A stretch of 64,000 bases of DNA from Micrasema longulum (taxonomy: Eukaryota; Arthropoda; Insecta; Trichoptera; Brachycentridae): positions 62,001-126,000 of the forward strand of contig JAGVSM010002988.1 of assembly GCA_022494885.1 (NCBI GenBank), read 5' to 3'. Of this stretch, positions 63,870 to 64,000 are shown piece after piece. Under the pieces are notes generated by a model, which was given only the letters and a program-made list of their open reading frames with translations, searched no databases and was not told the DNA's origin. How positions within the stretch are numbered: position 1 is the stretch's first letter; each line of letters begins with the position of its first letter. The position numbers and the translations under genes are program-made.

Positions 63870-64000
63870 TTACAAGTAATTCAAATAGATTAAGTCAAAG
63901 AAGGAATGGTGTGTTAGAAATACCACATTGTAAAACGAGGCTCGCACAGAGACATGCATATTTTATAGGCCCAAAAATTGTTAATTCTTTTTTTACTAAT
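63870..64000 (+). pseudogene. LINE reverse transcriptase C-terminal fragment, runs off window
   Basis: SNRLSQRRNGVLEIPHCKTR, LAQRHAYFIGPKIVNSFFTN: 'xxIPxxxTxxxQxSxxFxGPKxxNxLP' is the usual CR1-type ending. Open to the end of the window. Confidence 0.75.

Overview
This is AT-rich nuclear DNA from an insect. The evidence is spliceosomal introns, a TATA plus TCAGTT-type initiator promoter, an insect-type small secreted protein (PYPPSGWRP motif), and tRNA-derived SINEs alongside jockey/CR1-like and RTE-like LINEs. A beetle is my guess; the order cannot be fixed from this window. I see no bacterial-type operons, CRISPR arrays, rRNA genes or intact tRNA genes.

Host genes are few. (1) 2722-4238 (-) is a long internal exon of a secreted, low-complexity protein of unknown function; an ATG-only first exon near 4470 is proposed. 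(2) 24356-24775 (-) is a small single-exon secreted protein with a clear core promoter. (3) 26001-30683 (+) is a four-exon mitochondrial transcription rescue factor 1 (MTRES1/C6orf203) homologue, head to head with (2). A weak secreted ORF at 35555-35845 (-) is also listed. The rest is repeats or unrecognised intergenic DNA.

The repeat landscape is the interesting part. (a) At least ten Penelope-like retroelement (PLE) remnants from several families are present. All are 5'-truncated, keeping at most the C-terminal GIY-YIG endonuclease, and most have two pseudo-LTRs in INVERTED orientation, giving long hairpins. Four have convincing 11-14 bp target-site duplications (TSDs): 27.8, 42.1, 46.9 and 53.9 kb. 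Two more have shorter or simpler ones: 32.3 and 58.5 kb. (b) Their terminal repeats carry hammerhead-ribozyme-like cores (CUGANGA, hairpin, GAAA, short palindrome, UH), usually one per strand. Several families lack a visible stem II. (c) 5'-truncated LINE fragments lie throughout. (d) Three tRNA-derived SINE families occur. (e) A foldback/MITE family recurs near 0.03, 18.3, 22.5, 36.6, 47.9 and 56.9 kb. (f) There are several tandem arrays and one near-perfect 146-bp palindrome.

Nested insertions give a local chronology. At 46.3-47.7 kb a LINE (14-bp TSD) was split by a PLE (13-bp TSD), and removing the PLE plus one TSD copy restores the LINE reading frame. At 58.5 kb a 204-bp PLE hairpin splits another LINE whose unoccupied paralogue lies at 40.6 kb. 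At 8.2 kb an 85-bp insertion has an unoccupied paralogue at 22.9 kb. MTRES1 intron 2 also holds a 1-kb PLE.
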